Positions 1 through 9,002 of a DNA stretch of 64,000 nucleotides are shown piece after piece. The notes beneath the pieces are model-generated. The model was not told the origin of the DNA, made no database searches, and saw nothing but the letters and a program-made list of their open reading frames with translations. Both the position numbers and the translations under genes were made by a program. The number at the start of each line of letters is the position of its first letter. Within the stretch, counting starts at the first letter, position 1. The DNA lies in contig CAXSAX010000003.1 in assembly GCA_964235495.1 (NCBI GenBank), positions 1 to 64,000 on the forward strand, given 5' to 3'. The DNA is from LMUY01 sp964235495 (GTDB lineage Bacteria; Pseudomonadota; Alphaproteobacteria; Acetobacterales; Acetobacteraceae).

Positions 1-1
1 T

Positions 2-52
2 GCCGAGCTGCTGCGCATCATCAACGAACCGCCGCAGCCCGATAGCGGGTGA
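2..52 (+). CDS. C-terminal fragment of an unidentified protein (truncated by left edge)
   Basis: Sixteen codons in frame 2 run from the window edge to a TGA at 50-52 and read AELLRIINEPPQPDSG. The peptide begins with an amphipathic helix-like piece and ends in a short Pro/Ser tail, as many natural C-termini do, and no competing feature occupies the stretch. Too little is visible to assign a family. It converges on the minus-strand WbsX-like gene that ends at 77, leaving 24 nt between the two stops. Confidence 0.4.
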   Translation, partial: AELLRIINEPPQPDSG

Positions 53-76
53 GCGCCGCCCTGCGACGCGCAAGTT

Positions 77-2122
77 TCAGACGCGGAGCAGCTTGATCCC
101 GAAATCCAGCCGGACGACGTGGCGGCCCACCGCCTGCAGCATCTGCACGCCAAACGTGCCGGCTGCCACCCCCTCCAGATCCAGCATGGCCGTGAAGCCG
201 AAATAGGCTGCCTCGTCTCCCAATCCGGGGGCGTGCGCGGCCCGCACGTCCGTGCGCAGGGTCCAGCGCGTGAGCGGCAGGTGGTGGCGCACCACGCCGG
301 AGTGCGGATCCGCCAGCGCCAGGAAGGCGATGCGGTCGGCTTCGTGCGGGCTGGCCGGGTCCATCACCGCCCAGCCGGTCACGCTGGCCACGCCTCCCGA
401 CTGCACCACCAGCCGCCCGGCGTCGAGCGCCGGGTGCACGTGGTCCAGCGTGCCGAGGCCGGCCATGTCGGCCGCGGTCAAGCCGGCAAGCCACTCGGGT
501 GGCCCGGGCCGCAGGGCGAGCGGCGGGCCGCCCAGCCGGGCCAGCGCCTGCCGCGCCAGGGTGACCGTCTCGGCGAAGGAGTCGAGGTAGTGCTGCGCCC
601 CGTCCGGCGGCAGGTTGGAGACGAGGCGGAAGCGGCCCTCCGCCGCCGGGCCGACCGCATAGCCGGCGCGGGCCTGGCGCAGCGCCTCCAGGTAGCCGCG
701 GCCGAAGCGGCGGTCCGGCTCCAGCATCGCGCCCTCGCCCCACTCGTTCCAGGCGTTGACGAACATCATGCGCCGCCCCGGCGGCAGCGCCGCGGCGCGG
801 GCCAGCGACAGGCTGGCCCACAGCCCGAACGCCGCCGGGGTGCTGCCGTGGAACAGGTGCGACGTGTCGCCCCGGCGCGGCGTGTTGTCCCAGCGCGGCA
901 TGATGCCCGGGATGCGCGGCGGCACGGGCGCCGGGTCGGCCCCGCCTTCCGCCACCGCGCTCACCACGGCGCTGCGATAGTCCAGGATGCGCCCGGTGAA
1001 GCCGTCCCCGGCCTGCGTGTGGGTGCGCACCCCGGGGGCGACCAGGCCGGCCACGTCCGTGTTGTCCAGGCCGTGCGGCGGGAACTCCACCGTGGCGTCC
1101 GCAGCGCCCGCATCCATCAGCCCGAAGCTGCGGGCGGCGGCGATGAACAGGCCGGGGAAGCCGTGCGCCACGGCGGCGGCGCGCCAGGCGGCGAACACCC
1201 GCTCCGGCTCGCGCAGGATGTCCATGCGATACACCAGCAGCACCGGCGCGCCGTCCACGAGCAGGTAGCGCGGGTCCCCGAGGAACGGCAGCAGGTCGGC
1301 GAACAGGGTCTCGTCGGTCGCCGGGTCGTGCTCCTGGGCGACGATCACCTCGTTCTCGGAGCCGTCCCAGCGGCGCGACCAGGTCTCGTTGGCCCAGCAC
1401 AGGCAGAACGGCAGGGCGGGCTGACCGGAGTGCAGCACGTCGTCCAGCACCGCCGGCATGACCCGGCGGCCGGAGAACCAGTAGAAATGGTAGCAGAACG
1501 CGTCCACCCCGTATTGGCGCGCCAGCTCGCCCTGGCGACGCCGCACGTCCGGCAGGCGGGCGTCGTAGAAGCCGAGGTCGGCCGGCAGCAGCGGCATGGC
1601 GTGGCCGGGGAAGCGCGGCTGGGCGCCCACCACGTTGGCCCATTCGGTGAAGCCCTCGCCCCAGGCGGCGTCGTTCTCGGCGAAGGGATGAAAGGCCGGC
1701 AGGTAGAACGCCACCACCGTGACCCCGTCCGCACCGACCGGGACGGGTGCGGCCAGCCCGTCCAGCAGGCGGCCGGTAGCGGGCTCGTGCAGCAGGTCGA
1801 GCGCGTCGGCCAGGGCCTGGCCGGTCAGGCGGCGCTCCGCCGGGGGGTGGCCCGCGATGTCGAGCCGCACCGCCTGCTCGGCGTCGAGGAAGCCGGGCCC
1901 GTCCGTGCGCAGCAGGATGCGCGCCCCGGACGCCAGGCGGGGATGGGCGGGGCCGGTCAGCAGCGGCAGCCGCGCCGCCCCGGACGCGGCGGCGCGCAGG
2001 GTGGCGAGCGAGGTTTGCCAGACGGCGAGGGCGCCCAGCGAGAGGGTGGCCGCCGGGTCCGCGCCGTCCGGCGGCGGCAGGGGAAGGCTCAGGTCGGGAT
2101 CGGTCAAGCGTGGGTCGGTCAA
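77..2122 (-). CDS. WbsX-family glycan enzyme (glycosyltransferase WbsX-like / GH99-like)
   Basis: The 681-aa protein carries the WbsX domain found in O-antigen and exopolysaccharide loci, starting near residue 130 with VVAFYLPAFHPFAENDAAWG and GFTEWANV, then FCYHFYWFSGRR and FCLCWANETWSRRWDG, ending near residue 490 with FVNAWNEWGEGAMLEPD. These are the family's signature blocks. A preceding region of about 125 residues and a C-terminal domain of about 120 residues of beta-rich character flank it. No signal peptide or membrane segment is evident, so it is probably cytoplasmic. The best start is a TTG at 2122 with GAGG about 8 nt upstream; no better ATG precedes the domain. The role in surface glycan assembly or trimming follows from family membership; substrate is unknown. 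Confidence 0.8.
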   Translation of the reverse strand: MTDPRLTDPDLSLPLPPPDGADPAATLSLGALAVWQTSLATLRAAASGAARLPLLTGPAHPRLASGARILLRTDGPGFLDAEQAVRLDIAGHPPAERRLTGQALADALDLLHEPATGRLLDGLAAPVPVGADGVTVVAFYLPAFHPFAENDAAWGEGFTEWANVVGAQPRFPGHAMPLLPADLGFYDARLPDVRRRQGELARQYGVDAFCYHFYWFSGRRVMPAVLDDVLHSGQPALPFCLCWANETWSRRWDGSENEVIVAQEHDPATDETLFADLLPFLGDPRYLLVDGAPVLLVYRMDILREPERVFAAWRAAAVAHGFPGLFIAAARSFGLMDAGAADATVEFPPHGLDNTDVAGLVAPGVRTHTQAGDGFTGRILDYRSAVVSAVAEGGADPAPVPPRIPGIMPRWDNTPRRGDTSHLFHGSTPAAFGLWASLSLARAAALPPGRRMMFVNAWNEWGEGAMLEPDRRFGRGYLEALRQARAGYAVGPAAEGRFRLVSNLPPDGAQHYLDSFAETVTLARQALARLGGPPLALRPGPPEWLAGLTAADMAGLGTLDHVHPALDAGRLVVQSGGVASVTGWAVMDPASPHEADRIAFLALADPHSGVVRHHLPLTRWTLRTDVRAAHAPGLGDEAAYFGFTAMLDLEGVAAGTFGVQMLQAVGRHVVRLDFGIKLLRV

Positions 2123-2227
2123 GCGGGGGCCTCGGGCAGGGAGGGCGCATCATACGCGGCGGCCCCGGCGGGTCGATGCCGCCGCGAAAATCTTTGCCGC
2201 CTCCCCTGGCGCATGGGATGGAGGCGC

Positions 2228-3760
2228 ATGGCCGCACGCCCCCTCGACCGAGTCGTTGACGCCCTGCCCCGCGCCTATCCCGGCCCGGGCGGCGCCATCG
2301 CCGTGCTGCGGGACGGCGCGGTGCTCGCCCGCCACGCCTGGGGCTGGGCCAACGCCGAACGCCGCATCCCGTTCACGCCGGGCACCCTGTTCCGGATGTG
2401 CTCGGTCACCAAGCAGTTCACCTGCGGCCTCGTGCTGGACGCCTTTCCCGACCCGGCGGCGCTGGACGGCGACGTGCGCGCCCGCCTGCCGCTGCTGGAG
2501 CAGCCCGCCCCCGGCGCGCTGCACCTGTGCCACAACCAGTCCGGCCTGCGCGACTACTGGGCGGTGGCCATGCTGCACGGCTCGCCCGCCGAGGCCCCGT
2601 TCGGCGACGCGGAGGCCGCCCGGGTGATCTCGGGCGCGCGCACGCTGCAGTTCGCGCCGGGCACGCGGTACTCCTACGCCAACCAGAACTTCCGCCTGCT
2701 GTCCGACATCCTGCAGGACCGCGCCGGGCGCAGCTTCGCCGAGCTGCTGCGCACCCGCCTGTTCGAGCCGGCGGGCATGGCCACCGCGTTGCTGGCCGCC
2801 GACACCCGCGCCCTGCCGGACGGCACGGTGGGCTACGAGGGCTCCCCCGCCACTGGGTTCCGCGCCGCCGAGAACCGGGTGCTGTGGACGGGGGATGCCG
2901 GGCTGGGCGCGAGCCTGGACGACATGATCGCCTGGGAGCGCCACATCGATGTGGCGCGGGACGATGCAAATGGCCTATACCATCGTCTGTCCACGCCCGT
3001 TGCTTTCGCCGATGGGAACGCCGCCACCTACGGCTTCGGCCTGGCACGGCGGACCGAGTGGGGCCGCGCGGTCACCGGCCATGGCGGCGCATTGCGCGGC
3101 TGGCGCAGCTACCGCCTCCATGTGGCCTCGGAGCGGGTTTCGATCGTCGTCTTGTTCAACCACATGGCGGATGCGAGCGCCGCGGCGATGGATTTGCTGG
3201 CCGCTGTACTGGGCGAGCAGCGGCCAGCCCCCGCCAGCCATCCTGCGCCGGACTGGCTCGGCGCCTACCTGGAGCCGGAGACCGGCTTGGCCGCACGCAT
3301 CGATGCGGCTTCGGACGGCCAGGTCCGGCTGCAGTACGGGCATTCGGCCGAGCGGCTCGACCTGCAAGCCGACGGCACGGCGGGCGGCAGCGGGACGCGG
3401 CTGCGGCCGGGCGGAGGCGGGGTGTGGATGGACCGCCCGGCGGAGAACCAAAGCTCCCTGCTGCAGCCCTGCGCCGGCGGGCCCGCCGCCATCGCCGGCC
3501 GCTACCGCTGCGCGGAGCTGGATGCCGAACTGACGGTGGCCGTGTCCGGCGGCGTGCCTTGCGGCAGCTTCTCGGGCTTCCTGGGGCAGGGCCGCATGGA
3601 GACGCTGGAGCCGGCCGGCCCGGGGGTGTGGATGCTGCCGTGCCCGCGCGCGCTGGACCACACGCCGCCGGGCGACTGGACGCTGGCGTTGCAGCCGGAC
3701 GGGTCCGTTCGGGTCGGCTGCTGGCTGGCCCGCGGCCTGGACTACCGGCGGGTTGGCTGA
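2228..3760 (+). CDS. dap: D-stereospecific aminopeptidase (serine peptidase family S12)
   Basis: This 510-aa protein resembles the Ochrobactrum anthropi D-aminopeptidase along its whole length. The penicillin-recognising active site is at residues 59-62 (SVTK), followed by NQSGLRDYW, then YSYANQNF carrying the YxN motif, and HGGALRGWRSY as the third box. The C-terminal 170 residues match the two extra beta-barrel domains of Dap, so the length (about 520 in the reference) is right. The family removes D-Ala or Gly from peptide amino termini and is related to beta-lactamases and DD-peptidases. ATG at 2228 follows GGGATGGAGG. The gene diverges from the WbsX-like gene over about 105 nt. I see no signal peptide, consistent with a cytoplasmic D-peptide salvage role. 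Confidence 0.88.
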   Translation: MAARPLDRVVDALPRAYPGPGGAIAVLRDGAVLARHAWGWANAERRIPFTPGTLFRMCSVTKQFTCGLVLDAFPDPAALDGDVRARLPLLEQPAPGALHLCHNQSGLRDYWAVAMLHGSPAEAPFGDAEAARVISGARTLQFAPGTRYSYANQNFRLLSDILQDRAGRSFAELLRTRLFEPAGMATALLAADTRALPDGTVGYEGSPATGFRAAENRVLWTGDAGLGASLDDMIAWERHIDVARDDANGLYHRLSTPVAFADGNAATYGFGLARRTEWGRAVTGHGGALRGWRSYRLHVASERVSIVVLFNHMADASAAAMDLLAAVLGEQRPAPASHPAPDWLGAYLEPETGLAARIDAASDGQVRLQYGHSAERLDLQADGTAGGSGTRLRPGGGGVWMDRPAENQSSLLQPCAGGPAAIAGRYRCAELDAELTVAVSGGVPCGSFSGFLGQGRMETLEPAGPGVWMLPCPRALDHTPPGDWTLALQPDGSVRVGCWLARGLDYRRVG

Positions 3761-3768
3761 GCGGGCGG

Positions 3769-4194
3769 TCAGCGGGGCGGCAGCAGCGCCAATTGCGCCT
3801 CGTCCGCCGGGCGGCGGCGCTGCGGGCGGGCTTGCGGGCCGGCGGCGGCGCGCAATCGCAGCAGCTCGTCCACCACGCGGTCCACCGTCTGCCACAGCGG
3901 CTCGTTGCCGATGCGCTCCGCCATGAAGATGCGGTGCGCCGCGAGCGTCACGTTCAAGGTGCCGCGCGTGGTCTCCGGCCGGGGCGAGCGCATTTGCAGC
4001 AGCGCCTTCTCCGCCTCCGCCACCGGCACGCCGAGGGCGGCGGCGATCTGCTCCGGCTCGTGCCCGGCGCGGCGCAGGCGGCGGGCCTCGGCGATCTGCG
4101 GCGGCGAGAGGGCGAGCGCCGGGCGTAGCCGCTCCGTGCGCTGGGACATCTCGCCTGCGCCGCTGCCGGGCGGCTTGCCGTGGAACTGGGCCAT
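3769..4194 (-). CDS. Conserved hypothetical protein with HTH-like segment
   Basis: A 141-aa basic protein with no family I can name. Residues about 30-62 (AEARRLRRAGHEPEQIAAAL followed by a VPVAEAEKAL helix) have the rhythm of a resolvase/sigma-type helix-turn-helix, and residues 85-120 form a second predicted helical stretch. The C-terminal 25 residues are Arg/Pro/Gln-rich and probably disordered. ATG at 4194 has GGAGAAG nine or so nt upstream. It converges on dap with only 8 nt between stops and lies downstream of the YihY-type gene on the same strand, about 70 nt away. A DNA-binding role is inference only. Confidence 0.6.
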   Translation of the reverse strand: MAQFHGKPPGSGAGEMSQRTERLRPALALSPPQIAEARRLRRAGHEPEQIAAALGVPVAEAEKALLQMRSPRPETTRGTLNVTLAAHRIFMAERIGNEPLWQTVDRVVDELLRLRAAAGPQARPQRRRPADEAQLALLPPR

Positions 4195-4264
4195 GGGAGG
4201 CTTCTCCGTGCGCTGGGGATCGTCAGTTCACCAGATGGGAGGCTCGCGCGAGGCGGGCAATGGC

Positions 4265-5344
4265 TCAGGCCTTGACGTCGGCGACGTGGGCGCCGCGCTT
4301 GCCGATCGGCTTGGGCCGGCCCACCGTGGTGTCACGGCCGGTCTGCTGCTCCAGCTCGGCGTTCAGTTCGCCGCCCAGCAGCACGATCATGGACGAGATC
4401 CAGATCCAGGTCATGAAGCCGATCGCGGCACCCAGGGAGCCGTAGGTCTTGTTGTAGCTGCCGAAATTTGAGACGTAGTACGAGAAGCCGATGGAGGCCA
4501 GCAACCAGGCAGCGGCGGCAAAGATGCTGCCGGCGCTGACCCACTTCCACCGCGCCTGCGTGCGGCTGGGGCCGAAGCGGTAGATCACCGACAGGAACAG
4601 CGCCAGCACGATCATCAGCACCGGCCAGCGCGCCGCCGCGACGAGCAGCGCCGCCCAGCTGCCCAGGCCGAAGAAGTTCAGCACGATCGGCACCACCACG
4701 ATGGCCGCCATCGCGATCACGATGAAGAGGATGCCGCCCAGGGTGAAGCCGAGCGTGATAAAGGTGCGCCAGACGAAGCCGCGCTTCTCCTTTTCGTGGT
4801 AGGCGATGTTCAGCGCGTCGAACAACGCCTTCATGCCCTGGTTGGATGTCCACAGCGAGGTCAGCAGGCCGATGGCGACGCCGTAGCCGAGTGCTTGCCG
4901 GCCGTTGGCGGTCAGCGCCTTGAGCTGCTGCTCGATGATGTCGAGCCCGCCGCCGGGGACGATGCCCTCGATCGCCCGCATCTGGTCGTTCACCGTCACC
5001 GGGTCGGCGAACAGGCCGTAGATGGAGACCAGGGTGGCCAGGGCGGGGAAGATTGCGAGCAGGGTGTAGAACGTGACGCCGGCGGCTTCGGTCATCAGCC
5101 GGTCGTCGTTGAATGCGTTGACGACGCGCTTGGACACGTCCCACCAGCCGCGCGCCGGAATCTTCAGCGGGTTGTCCGCCGTCCATCCGGGCTCTTCGCC
5201 GCTCCGTCTTGCGCCGGCGCCTGGCGAGGGCAGGCGCGCCGGCGCGTGGGGCAGGCCGCGGGCGCGGCGGTAGCCTTCCACCAGCAGCCCAGCCGTTGCC
5301 AAAGTCAGCAGCAGAACGGCGCTGGGGCCTTGTTCCTTCGCCAT
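4265..5344 (-). CDS. YihY/BrkB-family inner-membrane protein
   Basis: The 359-aa protein has a single N-terminal hydrophobic segment (residues about 8-18), a loop, then the YihY/virulence-factor BrkB domain with about six membrane spans. Typical family blocks are visible: AAGVTFYTLLAIFPALATLV, LTSLWTSNQGMKALFDALN and YGSLGAAIGFMTWIWISSM. The family was once annotated as RNase BN, which is wrong for these membrane proteins; the real function is unsettled. ATG at 5344 is preceded by GAGAGGG about 7 nt upstream and is preferred to an in-frame start 21 codons earlier. The C-terminal tail (about 35 residues) is charged and cytoplasmic. Confidence 0.85.
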   Translation of the reverse strand: MAKEQGPSAVLLLTLATAGLLVEGYRRARGLPHAPARLPSPGAGARRSGEEPGWTADNPLKIPARGWWDVSKRVVNAFNDDRLMTEAAGVTFYTLLAIFPALATLVSIYGLFADPVTVNDQMRAIEGIVPGGGLDIIEQQLKALTANGRQALGYGVAIGLLTSLWTSNQGMKALFDALNIAYHEKEKRGFVWRTFITLGFTLGGILFIVIAMAAIVVVPIVLNFFGLGSWAALLVAAARWPVLMIVLALFLSVIYRFGPSRTQARWKWVSAGSIFAAAAWLLASIGFSYYVSNFGSYNKTYGSLGAAIGFMTWIWISSMIVLLGGELNAELEQQTGRDTTVGRPKPIGKRGAHVADVKA

Positions 5345-5419
5345 GGTGCGCCCTCTCGAATGACGGCGTGGTTTAACGTGAAGAGCGGTCCTGGTGCAAA
5401 GGCGCATCGGACGGCATGG

Positions 5420-7483
5420 TCACGTCCCGCTGCCGCTCTCCGCCAGGCCGGCGAGCCGCAAGCCACGGGCATAGTGCTCGGCCTGGGCGGAGTCCTCAAA
5501 GGAACTGCCGCGCAAGGCGTCCTGCACCGTGTAGCCGGGCTGGACGGCGAGCAGGCGCTCGCGCACCGCGGCGGCCTCGCCCACCCGGCCGGCATGGCCC
5601 AGGGCAGACAGGTAATACTGCAGCCCGACCGAGAAGCGCGGGTTCAGCTCGCTTGCGCGGCGGCCGAGCGTCACGGCGGCGCCGTAATCCTTCCGGCACA
5701 ACTCAAGCAGCCCCATCTTGGCATCGTAGAAGAACGATGTGGGGTCCATTGGCGAGAGTCGCTTGTAACGGGCGAAGCGCCGGGCCGCCTCCTCGAAATC
5801 CCCGAGGTAGAGGTGGGCGACGGCGGACAAGCCCCACGCCATGGCAAGGTTGGGGTTCAGCGCCAAGGCCTGGGCGTGCAGTTCCTGCGCCTCCCGCGGA
5901 CGGTGGTGCAGGAAAGCCCGGACCTGCCCGGCAATGGTCAGGTTGCGCGCGTCCTGCGGGTCGAGCATCACAGCACGCTCAGCGTGGTGGCCAGCTTGCG
6001 CCACCACGGCGTCATGCCCGCCATGGTTTTCGCTCCAGCCCTGTCCGACGCAGACCGTGCCCCAGTAGGCCCGCCAAGCGTGCGCCGCCGCGTAGTCCGG
6101 GTCCAGCTCCAGGGTCCGGGCAAGCAGCTCCCCCGCCTGGACGAATTCATCCCGCCGCAGGCGCCAGATCAGTGGCAGTGCTCGCAGCACCGTCTCGTAA
6201 GGGCTGGCATCCGCCGCAGGATGGGCCGCGGCGCGGCGGCCTTCGGCCTGCATGATCTCTGGATCGATCTGCGCCACGATCTCGGCCGCCACCTCGTCCT
6301 GCAGCGCCAACTGATCGTCGGCTTGCCGGTCGAAGCGCCGGGCCCAGACAATCTGGTTGCCCTCGCGCAGATCGAGCAGCCGCATGGTCACCCGCAACCG
6401 CCGTCCCGCGCGCTGCACGCTGCCGTCCAGCAGGAAATCCAGGTCAAAGGCGTGACGCAGCGCCGCCTCGTCCCGGCTGGCGAACTGCGCCATGGCGGAA
6501 GACGACACGACGATCATCGACCCGAACCGCATCAACGCCGAAGTGACCTCCTCAGCCAGCATGTGCGAGAGCTGCGCCTCGTCCTCGCCGGTTCCCACCA
6601 TTTGCAACGGCAGCACGCCCACCCTGGCACCGCTGCGCCCTGGCGCACCGGTCTCGTCACGCACGTCCACTGCACGCGACTGCTTGGAATCAGGCAAGCT
6701 GCCAGCGCGGATCGCGGCAACCAGGTGTTGGGTCTCTGCCGATGGGGCTGCGTCCAGCTTGTCCGCCAGCGCCAGCCGGCAGCGGTCGAACGCCTGGATC
6801 GCCAAGCTGCGCTCGCCTCGTTCGGCATGGGCCCGCATCAGCGCCCGCCAAGCGCCTTCGTGGGCGCGGTCGATGCTGAGCAGCTTCTGCGCGACGGGGA
6901 TGATCGCCTCGGGTGCGCCCTGGCCCGCCAGCAGGGTCTCCACGATGCCCCGGGATCGGTCACGCAGCCGGTCGCGTTCCCTGGCCAGCCACTGGTCCAG
7001 GGCTGGGTCAATGCTGTCGAACTCGTCCAGCAGCTCACCGTCCAACAGGTCGAGCGAGGAAGGCTCGGCCGTGGTGGCGCTCAGCACCTGGTGCACATCG
7101 ATCCACACCAGTTCTGGCCGCAGGGCCAGGTGGTCTCGCGTCACCCGGATGACCTCGCCGCCAAGGGGGGTGAGCACCTCGCCCAGGCGGTGGATCTCCT
7201 GCCGCAGGGAGGCCCGCGCCTGTTCTTCCAGCCGGCGGGACCAGAGCAGCTCCGCCAGCCGAGCCCGCGCGACCGGGCGCGGCGCCGCAAGCGCCAGGAT
7301 CGCAAGCAGGGCACGCGTCTTGCGGCCGAGCGGCAGCATGTTCTCCCCGGCGGGAGTCCTGGCTTCCATCTGGCCGATCAGGTGCAAGTGCAACACCACC
7401 CCGCCAGCGCCCCGGGCTGCCGTGCCCATGCCGCGACCTTCATCAGCGGTGTCCGTGTGCGATCCGTGCCGGATGGGGTTCAT
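5420..7483 (-). CDS. BTAD-domain transcriptional regulator with TolB-like and TPR regions
   Basis: This 687-aa protein has a SARP/AfsR-like layout. Residues about 30-120 form an OmpR-type winged helix (LGRKTRALLAILALAAPRPV, AELLWSRRLEEQARASLRQE); about 125-240 form the BTAD helical domain (DEFDSIDPALDQWLARERDR, HEGAWRALMRAHAERGERSL). About 265-390 hold a TolB N-like adenylate-cyclase-associated segment (VGVLPLQMVG, DFLLDGSVQRAGRRLRVTMR), and about 420-660 hold TPRs. No effector kinase or cyclase domain is present. The ATG at 7483 is chosen; a TTG at 7498 is possible. The gene starts 27 nt after the gshA stop on the same strand, suggesting co-transcription. Targets are unknown. Confidence 0.82.
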   Translation of the reverse strand: MNPIRHGSHTDTADEGRGMGTAARGAGGVVLHLHLIGQMEARTPAGENMLPLGRKTRALLAILALAAPRPVARARLAELLWSRRLEEQARASLRQEIHRLGEVLTPLGGEVIRVTRDHLALRPELVWIDVHQVLSATTAEPSSLDLLDGELLDEFDSIDPALDQWLARERDRLRDRSRGIVETLLAGQGAPEAIIPVAQKLLSIDRAHEGAWRALMRAHAERGERSLAIQAFDRCRLALADKLDAAPSAETQHLVAAIRAGSLPDSKQSRAVDVRDETGAPGRSGARVGVLPLQMVGTGEDEAQLSHMLAEEVTSALMRFGSMIVVSSSAMAQFASRDEAALRHAFDLDFLLDGSVQRAGRRLRVTMRLLDLREGNQIVWARRFDRQADDQLALQDEVAAEIVAQIDPEIMQAEGRRAAAHPAADASPYETVLRALPLIWRLRRDEFVQAGELLARTLELDPDYAAAHAWRAYWGTVCVGQGWSENHGGHDAVVAQAGHHAERAVMLDPQDARNLTIAGQVRAFLHHRPREAQELHAQALALNPNLAMAWGLSAVAHLYLGDFEEAARRFARYKRLSPMDPTSFFYDAKMGLLELCRKDYGAAVTLGRRASELNPRFSVGLQYYLSALGHAGRVGEAAAVRERLLAVQPGYTVQDALRGSSFEDSAQAEHYARGLRLAGLAESGSGT

Positions 7484-7510
7484 GAGGGACCAATGCAAAT
7501 GTATGTGATC

Positions 7511-8881
7511 TTATATAAGGGTTTCTCTGAAAATGTTCCTAGTATCATTTTTCCATACAGAATCGTAACGGGAAACCCACGCTTCCGCTTGAGTCGGGCC
7601 GCCGTGCGCGATCTCGTCCAGCGGCGCGAGATAGTCTGCCTCATCCAAGCCGCCGAAGCGCCGCGCCCGGGTGCGCAACCCGTCCCGCGCAATCGCGAGC
7701 ACGTCTCGCGCCAAGTCGCGCAATGTGCCTCTGCCCCAAGCCGTTGCCATCGCCGCGCGGGGCACCTGTGGCCGCAGCGCCGTGAAGGCCGCGAGCGGAG
7801 AGGCGCGCACGAGCGCCGATGCTGCAGACAGCGCCGCCCCATCGTAGAGCAGGCCCACCCACAGGGCGGACTGGGCCAGCATCATGGCAGGACTGCCTGC
7901 ATCGGCGCCGCGCATCTCCAAGAAGCGTTTCACCCGCACATCCGTGAAGGCGGTCGTCACGTGATCGGCAAAGTCCTCCACCGTCGCCCGGTGGCCCTGC
8001 GCCTGCGCCAGGCGGCCCGCCATGAAATCCCGAAACGAGCAGCCAGCCAAGTCTATATACAGGCCGTTCCTGCGAATGAAGTACATGGGCATATCGAGCA
8101 GCCAATCGGTCAACTGCTCGAACCCGAAATCCTCCTCGAACATGATCGCCGGCATCCCGGAGCGGTCAGCGTCCACGTCGGTCCAAACCTGGGCGCGGTT
8201 GGACAGCAGGCCGTTGGGCTTGCCCTCATAGAACGGGGAGTTTGCGAACAAGGCGGTCGCCAACGGTTGCAGAGCCAGCGACACCCGCAGCTTGCGCCGC
8301 ATGTCGGCCTCGTCGGCATAATCCAGGTTCACCTGCACGGTGCAGCACCGCAGCATCATGTCCAGGCCGCGCGTGCCGACCCGCGGCATGTAGCGGCGCA
8401 TGATGGCGTAGCGGCCCTTCGGCATCCATTGCGCCTGCTCCCGCGTCATCAGCGGGTGAAAGCCGAGCGGGGCGAAGCCGATGCCGAGCGGCGCCGCCAG
8501 GGCGGACACGGCCGCGCAGTGCTCGTCCAGCTCCGCCTTGGTCTGATGCAACGTCTCCAGCGGCGCGCCCGACAACTCGAATTGCCCGCCCGGCTCGAGC
8601 GAAATGGAGGCGCCCTTGTGCGGCCCCAGCCCTTTCAGCCCGATCGGCCGGCCCTCGTCGGTGATCTCTTCCCAGTCCGGGCCGGCGATCTTGTCCAGCA
8701 GGGCGCGGATGCCGCCGGGTTCGTACGGCGGAGAGGCCAGGTCATGCAGGCGAACGCCGAACTTCTCGTGCTCGGTGCCGATGCGCCATTGGTCCTTCGG
8801 CTTGCCGCCAGCCGCAAGGTAGTCTGCCAGTTGCTTGACCGACCCGATCGGGGTCGCGTCGGCCTCGGACGGGTTGGACAT
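7511..8881 (-). CDS. gshA: Glutamate--cysteine ligase (alphaproteobacterial/plant type)
   Basis: A 456-aa enzyme making gamma-glutamylcysteine from Glu, Cys and ATP, the first step of glutathione synthesis. Type-specific blocks are clear: IGTEHEKFG, ISLEPGGQFELSGAPLETLH, LGFHPLMTR, KGRYAIMRRYMP, RCCTVQVNLDY and FANSPFYEGKPNG. Length is normal for the plant-like class. The final 30 codons are conspicuously AT-rich compared with the rest, and the usual C-terminal ending (PW..SVDPVF-like) has drifted to VWKNDTRNIFRETLI. ATG at 8881 diverges from the ubiA operon across about 120 nt. A BTAD regulator follows at once on the same strand. Confidence 0.93.
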   Translation of the reverse strand: MSNPSEADATPIGSVKQLADYLAAGGKPKDQWRIGTEHEKFGVRLHDLASPPYEPGGIRALLDKIAGPDWEEITDEGRPIGLKGLGPHKGASISLEPGGQFELSGAPLETLHQTKAELDEHCAAVSALAAPLGIGFAPLGFHPLMTREQAQWMPKGRYAIMRRYMPRVGTRGLDMMLRCCTVQVNLDYADEADMRRKLRVSLALQPLATALFANSPFYEGKPNGLLSNRAQVWTDVDADRSGMPAIMFEEDFGFEQLTDWLLDMPMYFIRRNGLYIDLAGCSFRDFMAGRLAQAQGHRATVEDFADHVTTAFTDVRVKRFLEMRGADAGSPAMMLAQSALWVGLLYDGAALSAASALVRASPLAAFTALRPQVPRAAMATAWGRGTLRDLARDVLAIARDGLRTRARRFGGLDEADYLAPLDEIAHGGPTQAEAWVSRYDSVWKNDTRNIFRETLI

Positions 8882-9002
8882 GCGTGGCGCAGCTTTCGGA
8901 CGTGTGTTGCGGCCAGGGATGGTGCAACGGGGGCGGCACCGTCAAGCAGGCAGGAGGCCGATGATGTTGCGGGGGCCGGACGAGGCTGTAAATCACGCAG
9001 GC

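Noticed and set aside
119..2227. Upstream extension of the D-aminopeptidase frame
   Set aside because: The extra 700 codons are antisense to the WbsX-like gene; the Dap homology begins exactly at the ATG at 2228, which has a good ribosome site.
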